Below, piece after piece: positions 1 through 11,891 of a stretch of DNA of 17,922 nucleotides. This stretch comes from LGRD01 sp031382215 (lineage in GTDB: Bacteria > Pseudomonadota > Gammaproteobacteria > Burkholderiales > Burkholderiaceae_C): the NCBI GenBank assembly GCA_031382215.1, contig JANMYQ010000028.1, forward strand, positions 1 through 17,922. The letters are read 5' to 3'. The notes under the pieces are model-generated. The model was not told the DNA's origin and made no database searches. It saw only the letters and a program-made list of their open reading frames with translations. The position numbers and the translations under genes were made by a program. Position 1 is the first letter of the stretch; each line of letters starts with the position of its first letter.

Positions 1-1190
1 TCGGGCCACATGGTGATGCCGTACGGGTCTTGCAGGTCTTCGAAGTTGATCGTCGCTTCGGTCAGGCCCAGCTCTTCGCCCTGGTACAGGCAGGGCGAGC
101 CGCGCAGGCTGGCCTGCAGCGCAAAGGCCAGGCGCAGCCAGCCCGTGCCGGCGCCGCCCATGGCCTGGCGCCAGCGTGTGGCCACACGCGGAATGTCGTG
201 GTTGCCGAGTGACCAGCAGGCCCAGCCGTCGGTGACCTTGGCTTCGAACTGTTCGATCACGCCATGCACGAAGCGCGCGTCGCACTGCGGCCCCAGCAGG
301 TCGAAGCCGTAGGCCATGTGCAGCTTGTCGCCGCCACCGGTGTATTCGGCAATGCGCGCCAGGTTGTCGTCGTCGCCGATCTCGCCGACCGTGGTCAGCC
401 CCGGCCGTTCGTTCAGCAGCGCGCGGATGCGGCGCAGGAACGCAATGTTCTCGGGCTGGCTCTTGTCGAACTGGTGGCGCTGCCACGCGTACGGGTTGAC
501 GCTGGACACAGCCGGGTTGCTGGCCGGCGCGCCCAGGCCGGGGTTGTCGCGCAGCTGCTTGTCGTGGAAGGTGAAGTTGACGACGTCGAGGCGAAAGCCA
601 TCGACGCCGTGGTCGAGCCAGAAGCGCAGGTTGTCGATGGTGGCCTGCTGCACCGCCGGGTTGTGGAAGTTCAGGTCAGGCTGGCTGGCCAGGAAGTTGT
701 GCAGGTAGTACTGGCAACGCCGCGTGTCCCACTGCCAGGCGCTGCCGCCGAAGATCGACAGCCAGTTGTTCGGCGGCGAGCCGTCGGCCTTCGGGTCGGC
801 CCAGACGAACCAGTCGGCCTTCGGGTTGTCACGGCTCGAACGCGACTCGATGAACCAGGCGTTCTGGTCGGAACAGTGGCTCATCACCTGGTCGATGAGC
901 ACCTTGATGCCGTGGCCGTGCGCGGCGCGCACGACGGCGTCGAAGTCGGACAGTTGGCCGAAGATCGGGTCGACGTCGCGGTAGTCGGCGATGTCGTAGC
1001 CGAAGTCCTTCATCGGGCTCTTGAAGAACGGTGAAATCCAGATCGCGTCGATGCCCAGCTCGGCCAGGTAGGGCAGGCGTTGCACGATGCCGGCCAGATC
1101 GCCGATGCCGTCGCGGTTGCTGTCTTGAAAGCTGCGCGGGTAGATCTGGTAGATCACCCCGCCGCGCCACCATTCCAGATTCGTCGCCAC
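1..1190 (-). CDS. GH13 alpha-glucosidase (AglA-like), C-terminus cut by the window edge
   Basis: Hydrolyses alpha-glucosidic bonds of short oligosaccharides, probably in the cytoplasm on sugars imported by the adjacent ABC transporter. About 396 residues are visible of the roughly 540 usual for the family; no signal peptide is seen. The barrel begins early (WWRGGVIYQIYPRSFQDSN). Conserved regions are intact: DGFRLDVVN with nucleophile D202, VGEIGDDD with acid/base E270, and SLGNHDIPR with H331 and D332. Region I reads DQVMSHCSDQN, with Ser where most GH13 enzymes have Asn; I recall this from the AglA/GH13_23 type. The segment FEDLQDPYGITMWP near the edge fits the same group. The start is GTG at 1190-1188: it is in the same frame as the upstream permease, so it must lie after that gene's TAG, and AAAGG sits 7 nt before it. 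Trehalose hydrolysis is an alternative role; the exact substrate is unresolved. Confidence 0.9.
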   Translation of the reverse strand, partial: MATNLEWWRGGVIYQIYPRSFQDSNRDGIGDLAGIVQRLPYLAELGIDAIWISPFFKSPMKDFGYDIADYRDVDPIFGQLSDFDAVVRAAHGHGIKVLIDQVMSHCSDQNAWFIESRSSRDNPKADWFVWADPKADGSPPNNWLSIFGGSAWQWDTRRCQYYLHNFLASQPDLNFHNPAVQQATIDNLRFWLDHGVDGFRLDVVNFTFHDKQLRDNPGLGAPASNPAVSSVNPYAWQRHQFDKSQPENIAFLRRIRALLNERPGLTTVGEIGDDDNLARIAEYTGGGDKLHMAYGFDLLGPQCDARFVHGVIEQFEAKVTDGWACWSLGNHDIPRVATRWRQAMGGAGTGWLRLAFALQASLRGSPCLYQGEELGLTEATINFEDLQDPYGITMWP

Positions 1191-1193
1191 GAT

Positions 1194-2039
<846 letters not shown>

Positions 2040-2048
2040 CGGGAGCTC

Positions 2049-2987
<939 letters not shown>

Positions 2988-3013
2988 GCGGCCTCCGGCG
3001 CTGGCGCAAAGAA

Positions 3014-3034
3014 CCTCCCCGTCGCGCGGGGTGG
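3014..3034 (-). promoter_or_regulatory. Intercistronic hairpin between binding-protein and permease genes
   Basis: CCCCG and CGGGG pair around a TCGCG loop (3017-3031). After one T/T mismatch, two more C-G pairs extend the stem to 3014-3034. It lies in the only sizeable gap of the operon, right after the binding-protein stop. On the transcribed strand it is followed by a weak TTCTTT. Such hairpins between malE-like and malF-like genes commonly protect the upstream mRNA or attenuate downstream expression, giving excess binding protein. That role is inferred here. Confidence 0.45.
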
Positions 3035-3053
3035 GGCTCGGATCAGCTTCGGA

Positions 3054-4349
3054 TCACCACTTTTCGCCGCGGCGGATCGAGTCGAGCTTGACGTCGAGCT
3101 TCTTCAGGCTGTCTTCGGCTTTGGTCTTGCCCGACAACACCTCGTGCGTGGCGTTCCAGAACGCCGCAGACACTTCGTTGTACTTGATGCCGGTGACAGT
3201 GGCCGGGCGCGGCACGGCGCCGACGAAAGTCTCGTACAGGTCGCCGAAGAAGGGGTTGGCCTTGAGCACCTCGCCGTCCTTGTAGAGCGACAGGATGGTC
3301 GGGTTGTAGGAGCCGCGGATCGCACGGTCCTTCTGCACCGCCAGGCTGGTCATGTGCATCACCAGGTCGGCCGCTTCTTTCGGGTTCTTCGAGTACTTGC
3401 TGACGGCCAGCTGCCAGCCGCCCAGCGCCGCAGCCGTCTTGCCGTTGTCGCCCCTGGGCAGCGCGACAACGCCGACCTTGCCCTTGACGGGGCTGTCGGC
3501 CCCCTGGCTCAGCGACCAGGCATACGGCCAGTTGCGCATGAACACCGAGTTGCCCTTCTGGAACACACCGCGGGCGTCTTCTTCGCCGTAGTTCAGCACG
3601 CCCTTGGGCGCGATGGTGCCGATCCAGCCGGCCGCGGTGGTGAGTGCCTTGGCGGCGTTCGGGTTGTTGATGGTGATCTTGCCGCTGGCGTCGACGATGC
3701 TGCCGCCGCCGTGGCTGGCGACCCATTCGATCGCGTCGCAGGTCAGGCCCTCATAGGCCTTGGCCTGGAACACGAAGCCCTGCATGTCGGCATTGCCGGC
3801 CTTGCGTTCGGCGTCCATCACCTTCTGCGCGGTGGCGGTGAGCTGGGCCCAGGTGGTGGGCGGCTTTTCGCCGTGCTTTTCGAGCAGGTCCTTGCGGTAG
3901 TACAGCACGCCCGCGTCGGTGAACCAGGGCATGGCGAGCAGCTTGCCGCCGACGGTGTTGTTGGCCACGATGGCCGGGAAGTGGTCTTTTTCGGCACCCT
4001 TGGTGAAGGGTTTCAGGTCGAGCAGGTGGTCCTTGATGATGCCGGGCCAGACCACGTCGACGTTGAGCACGTCGAGGTCGGTGGACTTGGCGGCGAACAT
4101 CTGGCGGAACAGGCCCAGGATGTCGGAGGTGGACTGCGGGATCGTCAGGTGCTTGACACTGTTGCCGGTCTTGGCGGCCCACTCGTCGCCGGCCTTCTTG
4201 CAGAAGTCGAAGTCCTGCCCGACTGTGCCGCACGAAATGGTGATCGTGACGCCTGCCGCGAGGGCCGGGCCCATGCCGATGGCCAGAGCCAGCACGGCCG
4301 CAGCCGTGGCGACGGCTGAAGCCGGGTTGAATCGAATCGAGTGTTTCAT
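3054..4349 (-). CDS. Periplasmic sugar-binding protein of the ABC importer
   Basis: Extracytoplasmic solute-binding protein of family 1 that delivers an oligosaccharide, probably alpha-glucoside, maltose or trehalose, to the two permeases encoded just downstream. It has 431 residues, normal for the family. The N-terminus is a typical Sec signal peptide: MKHSIRFNP, an alanine/leucine-rich core, then ALA-A near residue 31. The mature part begins VTITISCGTVGQDFDFCKKAG; two cysteines nine residues apart could form a disulphide. ATG at 4349 was chosen because AGGAGA lies 8 nt upstream and the signal peptide begins there. The reading frame continues open to 4418, but that extension lacks a ribosome site, would bury the signal peptide and would run into the operator region. 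It is the first gene of the operon. Confidence 0.92.
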   Translation of the reverse strand: MKHSIRFNPASAVATAAAVLALAIGMGPALAAGVTITISCGTVGQDFDFCKKAGDEWAAKTGNSVKHLTIPQSTSDILGLFRQMFAAKSTDLDVLNVDVVWPGIIKDHLLDLKPFTKGAEKDHFPAIVANNTVGGKLLAMPWFTDAGVLYYRKDLLEKHGEKPPTTWAQLTATAQKVMDAERKAGNADMQGFVFQAKAYEGLTCDAIEWVASHGGGSIVDASGKITINNPNAAKALTTAAGWIGTIAPKGVLNYGEEDARGVFQKGNSVFMRNWPYAWSLSQGADSPVKGKVGVVALPRGDNGKTAAALGGWQLAVSKYSKNPKEAADLVMHMTSLAVQKDRAIRGSYNPTILSLYKDGEVLKANPFFGDLYETFVGAVPRPATVTGIKYNEVSAAFWNATHEVLSGKTKAEDSLKKLDVKLDSIRRGEKW

Positions 4350-4387
4350 GAAGTACGTCTCCTTGGCCCGTGGGCCGCTTCTGATGA

Positions 4388-4418
4388 AAATAGCCTGAGT
4401 GCGATTTGTCGCGTTCAA
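4388..4418 (-). promoter_or_regulatory. Possible promoter of the sugar-uptake operon
   Basis: Read on the minus strand, TTGAAC (4418-4413) could serve as -35. CTATTT or GCTATT (around 4393-4388) could serve as a weak -10, with 18-19 nt spacing. Transcription would begin near 4382, giving a leader of roughly 33 nt before the binding-protein ATG. The -35 overlaps the promoter-proximal operator, which would allow direct occlusion by the LacI-type repressor. The -10 match is poor, so the exact position is uncertain. Confidence 0.3.
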
Positions 4419-4428
4419 AGCGTTTTGA
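4415..4428. promoter_or_regulatory. LacI-family operator 1 (imperfect)
   Basis: TCAAAGCGTTTTGA is a 14 bp near-palindrome with a central CG. It differs at one base from the perfect copy 22 bp to the right. The form is typical of LacI/GalR-family operators. It overlaps the candidate -35 of the sugar operon and lies 66 bp upstream of the binding-protein start codon. The likely ligand is the LacI-family protein encoded divergently at 4581. Confidence 0.75.
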
Positions 4429-4436
4429 TCGTATGC

Positions 4437-4450
4437 TCAAAGCGCTTTGA
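4437..4450. promoter_or_regulatory. LacI-family operator 2 (perfect palindrome)
   Basis: TCAAAGCGCTTTGA is a perfect 14 bp palindrome with the central CG that LacI/GalR proteins kink through their hinge helix. Its centre is 22 bp from that of operator 1, about two helical turns, so two dimers would sit on the same DNA face. It lies about 130 bp before the repressor start codon and could also mediate autoregulation. Its right end includes TTGACG, a possible -35 for the repressor gene, but no good -10 follows. Confidence 0.78.
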
Positions 4451-4580
4451 CGTGAAATTCGGGTTTACTCGGGCAACATTCTGCAATTCCACTGCAAAGG
4501 CTGGCGGGCGCGCTCCCGGTATGCTCGCCGCCGGACCCGTGGTTGTCTTGCAACCGGACTGTGAAAGAAGGCGCTGTGCC

Positions 4581-5597
4581 GTGTCGTTGAAAAAGATCGC
4601 TGACGAACTGGGCATGTCGCTGACCACGGTGAGCCGTGCGCTGAACGGTTACCCCGAGGTGGCGGCCAGCACCCGGCTGGCGGTGCAGGCGGCCGCCGCG
4701 CGCCACCACTACACGCCGAATGCGCGCGCACGCGGGCTGGCGCTGGGCCGGGCCGATGCGATCGGGCTGGTCTTCTCGATCACGCCCGACGACCTGGGCG
4801 ACGTGCAGTTTCTCGATGTGGCGGCCGGGCTGACCGAGCGCTTCGCGCGCGAGTCGATCGACCTGCTGATCATCTCGGCCTCACCGCAAGACGAGTTGTC
4901 GACCTACTCGCGCGTGATCACCGGCGGCCGCGTCGATGCCTTCGTGGTCGCCCGCACCCGCGTGCGCGACCCGCGCCTGACCTACCTGTGCGAACGCCGC
5001 ATCCCGTTTGTCGCCTACGGCCGCAGCGCGACCCTGCAACCGCCGTATGCGTGGCTGGACTTCGACAACGAAGCGGGCGCTCGCCTGGCGGCCGAGCGTT
5101 TTCTGTCGCTGGGCCACCGGCGCCTGGGTTACCTCGGCGCCCCGGCGGAATACAACTTTGCGGCGCAACGCTTCAAGGGTTTCGAGCAGGCCGTGGCGGC
5201 CGGCGGCGGCGCGCTGGTGGATGGCGCGGTGCTGCAACTCTCGCTCGACCGGCGTTCGGGTTACGCGGCCATGCAGCGCCTGCTGGCCTTGCCCGAGCGC
5301 CCGAGCGCGGTGCTGGTGGACAACAGCCTGGCAGGCGTCGGCGCGGTGCACGCCGCGCTGAACGCCGGGCTGGTGCTGGGGCGCGACCTGTCGTTGATCG
5401 TCTACGACGGCCTGTCCAGCGACTCGGTGATCCGCAACGCGATCACCTCGGTGCGCCAGCCCACGCCCGCCACTACCGGCGTGATGCTGGCCGAGCTGAC
5501 CCTGGCGCTGCTGGGCGGCGCGGCGGTGGAAACACTGCAGCGCCTGCGCGCACCGGCGCTGGAGATCGGCGACAGCGACGGGCCGCTGGCGGGCTGA
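4581..5597 (+). CDS. LacI/GalR-family transcriptional regulator
   Basis: Repressor (or sugar-responsive regulator) of 338 residues, the standard length. The N-terminal helix-turn-helix is at residues 3-23 (LKKIADELGMSLTTVSRALNG), and a hinge region PNARARGLALG follows near residue 50. The rest is a periplasmic-binding-protein-like effector domain with family landmarks such as VDAFVVART, IPFVAYGRS and SLGHRRLGYLGAP. The start is GTG at 4581, with AGAAGG about 9 nt upstream. The open frame extends further left to 4341 but would run through the operators and adds no recognisable domain. It is divergent from the sugar-uptake operon and most likely controls it through the two palindromes. The inducer is probably the imported sugar; this is inferred from context. 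Confidence 0.92.
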   Translation: MSLKKIADELGMSLTTVSRALNGYPEVAASTRLAVQAAAARHHYTPNARARGLALGRADAIGLVFSITPDDLGDVQFLDVAAGLTERFARESIDLLIISASPQDELSTYSRVITGGRVDAFVVARTRVRDPRLTYLCERRIPFVAYGRSATLQPPYAWLDFDNEAGARLAAERFLSLGHRRLGYLGAPAEYNFAAQRFKGFEQAVAAGGGALVDGAVLQLSLDRRSGYAAMQRLLALPERPSAVLVDNSLAGVGAVHAALNAGLVLGRDLSLIVYDGLSSDSVIRNAITSVRQPTPATTGVMLAELTLALLGGAAVETLQRLRAPALEIGDSDGPLAG

Positions 5598-5607
5598 CGC
5601 CGTTCGA

Positions 5608-5886
5608 TCACTCCACCTTCACGCCCTTCCAGAACGCCACCCGCCCCTTGATCTCGCGCGCCGCTTCGAGCGGCTCGGGGTAGTACCAGATGGCGTTCTC
5701 ATTCATGTCGCCGTTCACCATCAGGCTGTAGTAGTGCGCCTGGCCCTTCCAGTGGCAACTGCTGCGGTGGTTGCTGAAGCTCACGTACTCGCGCTTCAGG
5801 CTGGCTTCAGGGAAATAGTGGTTGCCTTCAACCACCACGGTGTCGTCGCTTTCGGCAATGGTCACGCCGTTCCAGCTCGCCTTCAT
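5608..5886 (-). CDS. DUF427 domain protein
   Basis: Small protein of 92 residues that consists wholly of the DUF427 domain, whose biochemical role is not established. Recognisable landmarks are MKASWNGVTIAESDDTVVVE, then EGNHYFP, CHWKGQAHYYS, IWYYPEP and RVAFWKGVKVE. ATG at 5886 starts exactly at the conserved domain start and has AAGGA 9 nt upstream. The open frame reaches 5979, but the extra residues are not part of the family and lie in the promoter region of the exporter operon. Its stop is 10 nt from that of the converging LacI-type gene. The gene is divergent from the exporter operon and is probably a stand-alone unit. Confidence 0.9.
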   Translation of the reverse strand: MKASWNGVTIAESDDTVVVEGNHYFPEASLKREYVSFSNHRSSCHWKGQAHYYSLMVNGDMNENAIWYYPEPLEAAREIKGRVAFWKGVKVE

Positions 5887-5956
5887 GCAGTGTTTTCCTT
5901 TGTTGGGTGGGTGCCCGCACAGCGCAGGCGCGAAGCCTACTTTACATAGCTTGACT

Positions 5957-5968
5957 GTGCGTACGCAC
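5957..5968. promoter_or_regulatory. 12 bp perfect palindrome upstream of the exporter operon
   Basis: GTGCGTACGCAC is a perfect palindrome in the 112 bp gap between the DUF427 gene and the exporter operon, 30 bp before the lipoprotein ATG. TTGACT (5951-5956), a fair -35, lies immediately before it; no convincing -10 follows at 16-18 nt. Its position fits an operator for a repressor of the exporter, but no TetR- or MarR-type regulator gene is present in the window. Confidence 0.4.
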
Positions 5969-5998
5969 CGCCCGAACACCTCACTTCAACAATCAAGC

Positions 5999-7471
5999 AT
6001 GCCTTACGTCCCTGGAATCGCACCGCCGTCCCGCAGCCCCGCCCTGTGGGCCGTCGCGCTGGGCCTGGCCTTGAGCGGGTGCGCGTCGCTGGCCCCGCGC
6101 GAGCCCGACCTGCCACAGATCGCGGTGCCGACCGGCTGGTCGGGCGACACGGCAACCGCCGCGGCGAGCCGTGCCTCGCTGGTGGACTGGTGGCAGCGCT
6201 TCAACGACCCGCTGCTGACCAGCCTGGTGGCGCAGGCGCTGCAGAGCAACACCGACGTGCGCAGCGCACAGGCGGCGTTGCAGCAAGCCCGCGCGTTGCG
6301 CGACGTGGCGGCGGCCGGCTTGTTGCCCAATGTGGGCGCCTCGGCCTCGGCGCAGCGCAGCAAGAACGGCGACAGCCCCGCCGGCAGCCAGTTCCGCGCC
6401 GGCTTCGACGCGAGCTGGGAGCCCGACGTGTTCGGCGCCCGGCGCAACAGCCTGAACGCGAGCGACGCCGATGCGCAGACCTCGGCCGCGCGGCTGGGCG
6501 ACACGCGCGTGAGCATCGCCGCCGAAGTGGCGGTGACCTACATGCAGTTGCGCGGCGCGCAGGCACGCCTGGCCATCGCGCGCGAGAACCTGGCGAGCCA
6601 GTTGCAGACCCTGCAGATCACCGACTGGCGCGTGCAGGCCGGGCTCGTGACCTCGCTCGAAGCGCAGCAGGCGCGGGCGTCGGTCGAGCAGGTGCGAGCG
6701 CAGATTCCGTCGCTCGAAACCAGCGTGGCGCAGAACCAGCATGCGCTGGCGGTGCTGACCGGCCAGCCGCCGCGTGCGCTGCAATCTCAGCTCGACACGG
6801 CCGGCGCGGTACCGCAAGCCGCTGCCGATCTGGCGCTCAGCATCCCGGCCGAAACGCTGCGCCAGCGCCCCGATGTGCGTGCTGCCGAGTTGCAGGTCAG
6901 CGCCGCCGTGGCGCGTGTGTCGGTGGCCGACGCAGCGCGTTACCCGAGCTTCCAGCTCAGCGGTTCGGTGGGGCTGAGCGCGCTGACCCTGAGCGGCCTG
7001 AGCGGCGGCGCGGCGCTGGCCAGTGCGCTGCTCGGCAGCGTGTCGGTGCCGATCTTCGACGGCGGCGCGGCCCAGGCCCAGGTGCGCTCGCAACAGGCCG
7101 CGCTGGAGCAGGCCCGCCTGGCCTGGCAGGCCGCAGTGCTGACGGCATTAAAAGAAGTGGAAGACGCGCTCGTGTCGCTGCGCGGCAACCGCGAACGCCT
7201 GCTGCGCCTGCAAAACGCGGCGCAAGCGGCGAACGACGCGGCGCTGCTGGCGCAACAGCGCTTCAGCAGCGGGCTGATCGACTTCCAGACCGTGCTGGAA
7301 ACCCAGCGCACCCTGTTAAGCACGCAAGACAGCGTGGCCAGCACCACCGCCGACGTCGGCGCCGACCATGTGCGTCTGTACAAGGCGCTGGGCGGCGGCT
7401 GGGTCAGCGACGTTGATGCCGAACGCACCGGCAGCGCCGCCTCTCCTGCTTTTCTTTCGAGCCCCACATGA
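5999..7471 (+). CDS. NodT-family outer-membrane efflux lipoprotein (TolC-like)
   Basis: Outer-membrane channel of a tripartite exporter, 490 residues. The N-terminus is a lipoprotein signal ending in the lipobox LSGC, with C28 the expected lipidated residue. Two outer-membrane-efflux-protein repeats follow. The first begins WWQRFNDPLLTSLVAQAL and contains the coiled-coil helices around QAALQQARALRDVAAAGLLP. The second carries LRQRPDVRAAELQVSAAVAR. This is the usual arrangement of CusC/OprM/NodT relatives. ATG at 5999 was chosen because the signal sequence starts there; the ribosome site is weak. The frame is open upstream but that stretch is noncoding in character. The stop TGA overlaps the ATG of the adaptor gene (ATGA). 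Confidence 0.93.
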   Translation: MPYVPGIAPPSRSPALWAVALGLALSGCASLAPREPDLPQIAVPTGWSGDTATAAASRASLVDWWQRFNDPLLTSLVAQALQSNTDVRSAQAALQQARALRDVAAAGLLPNVGASASAQRSKNGDSPAGSQFRAGFDASWEPDVFGARRNSLNASDADAQTSAARLGDTRVSIAAEVAVTYMQLRGAQARLAIARENLASQLQTLQITDWRVQAGLVTSLEAQQARASVEQVRAQIPSLETSVAQNQHALAVLTGQPPRALQSQLDTAGAVPQAAADLALSIPAETLRQRPDVRAAELQVSAAVARVSVADAARYPSFQLSGSVGLSALTLSGLSGGAALASALLGSVSVPIFDGGAAQAQVRSQQAALEQARLAWQAAVLTALKEVEDALVSLRGNRERLLRLQNAAQAANDAALLAQQRFSSGLIDFQTVLETQRTLLSTQDSVASTTADVGADHVRLYKALGGGWVSDVDAERTGSAASPAFLSSPT

Positions 7472-8801
7472 ACACCACCACGACCACCACAACCACCACC
7501 GCCGACGTGGCCGCCCTGCTCGACGAACCGCCGCCGCGCGCGCTGTGGCGCCGGCCTTCGTTGTGGATCGCGATCGGCGTGCTCGCGCTGGCCGGTACCG
7601 GCGCGTACTTCTGGCAGGCGCGCCAGGTGGCCGCCGCTGCGCCCAGCTACACCAGCCAGCCCGTGGCGCGCGGCAAGCTCACGCTCAGCGTCACCGCCAA
7701 CGGCACCCTGCAGCCGACACGCTCGGTCAGCATCGGCAGTGAACTGTCGGGCACGGTGCTGCGCGTGGCGGTGGACGTGAACGACCGCGTGAAGAAGGGC
7801 CAGGTGCTGGTCGAACTCGATACCTCGAAGCTGTCCGACCAGATCACCCGATCGCGCGCGGCGGTGGCCTCGGCGAACGCCAAGGTAGCGCAGACGGTGG
7901 CCACGGTGAAGGAGTCGCAAGGCAACCTGGCGCGGCTGGAAGAAGTGTCGCGCCTGTCCGGCGGCCAGGTGCCGTCGAAGGCCGAACTCGACACCGCCCG
8001 CGCCACGCTCGAACGCGCGCGGGCCGACGAAGCCAGCGCGCGCGCCTCGGTGACCGACGCACGCGCCGCGCTGGCCACCGACGAGACGAACCGCTCCAAG
8101 GCCTCGATCCGCTCGCCGATCGACGGCGTGCTGCTCACTCGCACCGTGGACCCGGGCAACGCAGTGGCCGCGTCGCTGCAGGCCGTCACCCTGTTCACCA
8201 TTGCCGAAGACCTGGCCAAGCTGCGCCTGCAGGTGAACGTGGACGAAGCCGACGTCGGCTCGGTGGTGGTGGGCCAGAAGGCCAACTTCACCGTCAGCGC
8301 CTACCCGAGCCGCAAGTACCCGGCCACGATCACGCGCGTGGCCTACGGCTCGACCACCACCGACAACGTGGTCACCTACATCACCTACCTCGACGTAGAC
8401 AACAGCGACCTGAGCCTGCGCCCCGGCATGACGGCCACCGCCACGATCACCGCTACCGAGCGCAATGACCTGCTGCTGGTGCCCAACAGCGCGCTGCGCT
8501 TCACGCCAGCGGCGGCGGGCAGCGGTGCCCAACGTTCCGGCGGCGCCAGCGGCATCGTATCCAGCCTGATTCCGCGCGGGCCGGCCCGCGCGCCGCGCCG
8601 CTCGGCCGCGAGTTCGGCCGACACCAGCGCGTCGCGCCAGGTGTGGGTGATGCCGGAGGGTGGGCCGGAGGGTGGCATGGGCGCTGCCGTGCCTGTGGCG
8701 GTGGTGCCCGGCATCACCGACGGCCGCATGACCGAGATCACCGGCGGCGACCTGAAAGCCGGCATGCGCGTCATCACCGACCAGCGCTCGGGAGCGGCGA
8801 A

Positions 8802-8805
<4 letters not shown>
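7468..8805 (+). CDS. MacA-like periplasmic adaptor (membrane fusion protein)
   Basis: Links the inner-membrane ABC complex to the outer-membrane channel; 445 residues. It has a cytoplasmic N-terminus, one membrane anchor (about residues 31-48, SLWIAIGVLALAGTGAYF) and a periplasmic body. The biotinyl-lipoyl-like half-motif GTVLRVAVDVNDRVKKGQ, a long coiled-coil hairpin (about 120-205) and the second half-motif SIRSPIDGVLLTRTVDPGN are all present. Two oddities stand out: residues 3-11 are nine threonines encoded by ACC-type codons, and near residues 350-395 a Gly/Ser/Arg/Pro-rich low-complexity stretch is inserted before the final domain. ATG overlaps the channel gene's stop, and its own TGA overlaps the ATPase start. 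The closest families are MacA-type adaptors of ABC rather than RND pumps, judged by the genes that follow. Confidence 0.92.
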
Positions 8806-10885
<2,080 letters not shown>

Positions 10886-10926
10886 GCCCAGGCGGCAAGG
10901 CCGCGCTCGGCGCCGCGTGAATCACT

Positions 10927-10947
10927 CCGCAGTCAGCGTGGCTGCGG
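10927..10947 (+). terminator. Hairpin after the exporter operon
   Basis: CCGCAGTCA and TGGCTGCGG pair around a GCG loop, nine base pairs with one G-T wobble, about 40 bp after the permease stop. No T-run follows, so it is not a canonical intrinsic terminator, though such stems are common at gene ends in GC-rich genomes. The rest of the 180 bp gap before the MscS-type gene shows no other clear element. Confidence 0.35.
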
Positions 10948-11065
10948 CACGACGCCTGGCGCGATCGGCGTGCAGTCGGGCGCCGCGGGCAGCTCCACGG
11001 GATTGAGAACTTCGCCGGCTCGCCTAGAGTCGCGCCCAGTTCGACACCCCTACCGGAGCTTCTCG

Positions 11066-11878
11066 ATGGACATGCAGGCGATCCAGACCTTCCTCACCAC
11101 CACGGCGATCGACGTGGGCATCAAGATCATTGCGGCAATCGCCTTCTGGGCGATCGGCTCGTGGATCATCGGCAAGGTCATCTCGGTGATGCAGGCCTTG
11201 ATGAACCGGAACCAGTTCGACCCGACCCTGACCAAGTACCTCGGCTCGATCATCAACGTGGCGCTGAAGATCGCGCTGGTGCTGGGCATTCTGGGTTACT
11301 TCGGCATCCAGACCACGTCGTTCGCGGCCATGCTCGCTGGTGCCGGCCTGGCCATCGGCGCCGCCTGGAGCGGCATGCTCGGCAACTTTGCGGCCGGCGC
11401 CTTCATGCTGGTGCTCAAGCCCTTCAAGGTGGGCGACTTCGTCGGCGTGGCCGGCGTGACCGGCACCGTCAAGGAGCTCGGCCTGTTCGGCACCACCCTC
11501 GTCACGCCCGACAACGTGATCACCTTGATCGGCAACGGCAAGATCTTTGCCGACACGGTGCAGAACTACACCGCCACCCCGGCGCGGCGCGTCGACCGCC
11601 TGGCACAACTGGCTGGTGGCGTGAGCACGACCGACGCGGTGGCGCGCCTGAAGGCCGCGGTGGCCAAGATCCCCAACGTCAGCAGCACCCAGCCGCCCGA
11701 AGTGAGCGTGATCGACCTGAACCTGATGGGCCCGGTGATCGCGGTGCGCCCGTACACGCACAACGACCACTACTGGCAGGTCTGGTCCGACACCAACGAA
11801 GCCATCGTGCGCGTGTGCACCGAAGCCGGCTGGCCGGCCCCCGCGCCGACGCAGATCAACCGCAGCGCGCAGGGCTGA
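11066..11878 (+). CDS. MscS-type small-conductance mechanosensitive channel
   Basis: Inner-membrane channel that opens under membrane tension to release solutes on hypo-osmotic shock; 270 residues, slightly shorter than E. coli MscS (286). Three hydrophobic spans are seen at about residues 17-40, 60-80 and 85-118. The pore helix has the family's Gly/Ala pattern (AGAGLAIGAAWSGMLGNFAAG), followed by LKPFKVGDFV at the start of the beta domain. The C-terminal cytoplasmic domain is present, with a conserved-looking RPYTHNDHYW. ATG at 11066 has GGAG 7 nt upstream; the frame is open to 10970, but that part is not hydrophobic and lacks a ribosome site. It stands 180 bp after the exporter operon and is probably a separate unit. 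Confidence 0.92.
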   Translation: MDMQAIQTFLTTTAIDVGIKIIAAIAFWAIGSWIIGKVISVMQALMNRNQFDPTLTKYLGSIINVALKIALVLGILGYFGIQTTSFAAMLAGAGLAIGAAWSGMLGNFAAGAFMLVLKPFKVGDFVGVAGVTGTVKELGLFGTTLVTPDNVITLIGNGKIFADTVQNYTATPARRVDRLAQLAGGVSTTDAVARLKAAVAKIPNVSSTQPPEVSVIDLNLMGPVIAVRPYTHNDHYWQVWSDTNEAIVRVCTEAGWPAPAPTQINRSAQG

Positions 11879-11891
11879 GGCGCTCCGAACC

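Noticed and set aside
4350..4418. N-terminal extension of the sugar-binding protein
   Set aside because: It would place 23 residues before an evident signal peptide, has no ribosome site and reaches into the operator region.
4541..4555. GGTTG/CAACC hairpin before the LacI-type start codon
   Set aside because: Only five pairs, no T-run and no second structure; not convincing as an attenuator or terminator.
4341..4580. N-terminal extension of the LacI-type regulator
   Set aside because: LacI proteins begin with the helix-turn-helix; the extension runs through both operators and the binding-protein start.
6940..8532. Long minus-strand open frame opposite the exporter channel and adaptor genes
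   Set aside because: It crosses the boundary of two certain plus-strand genes and has a repetitive Arg/Gly/His composition; no domain is recognisable.
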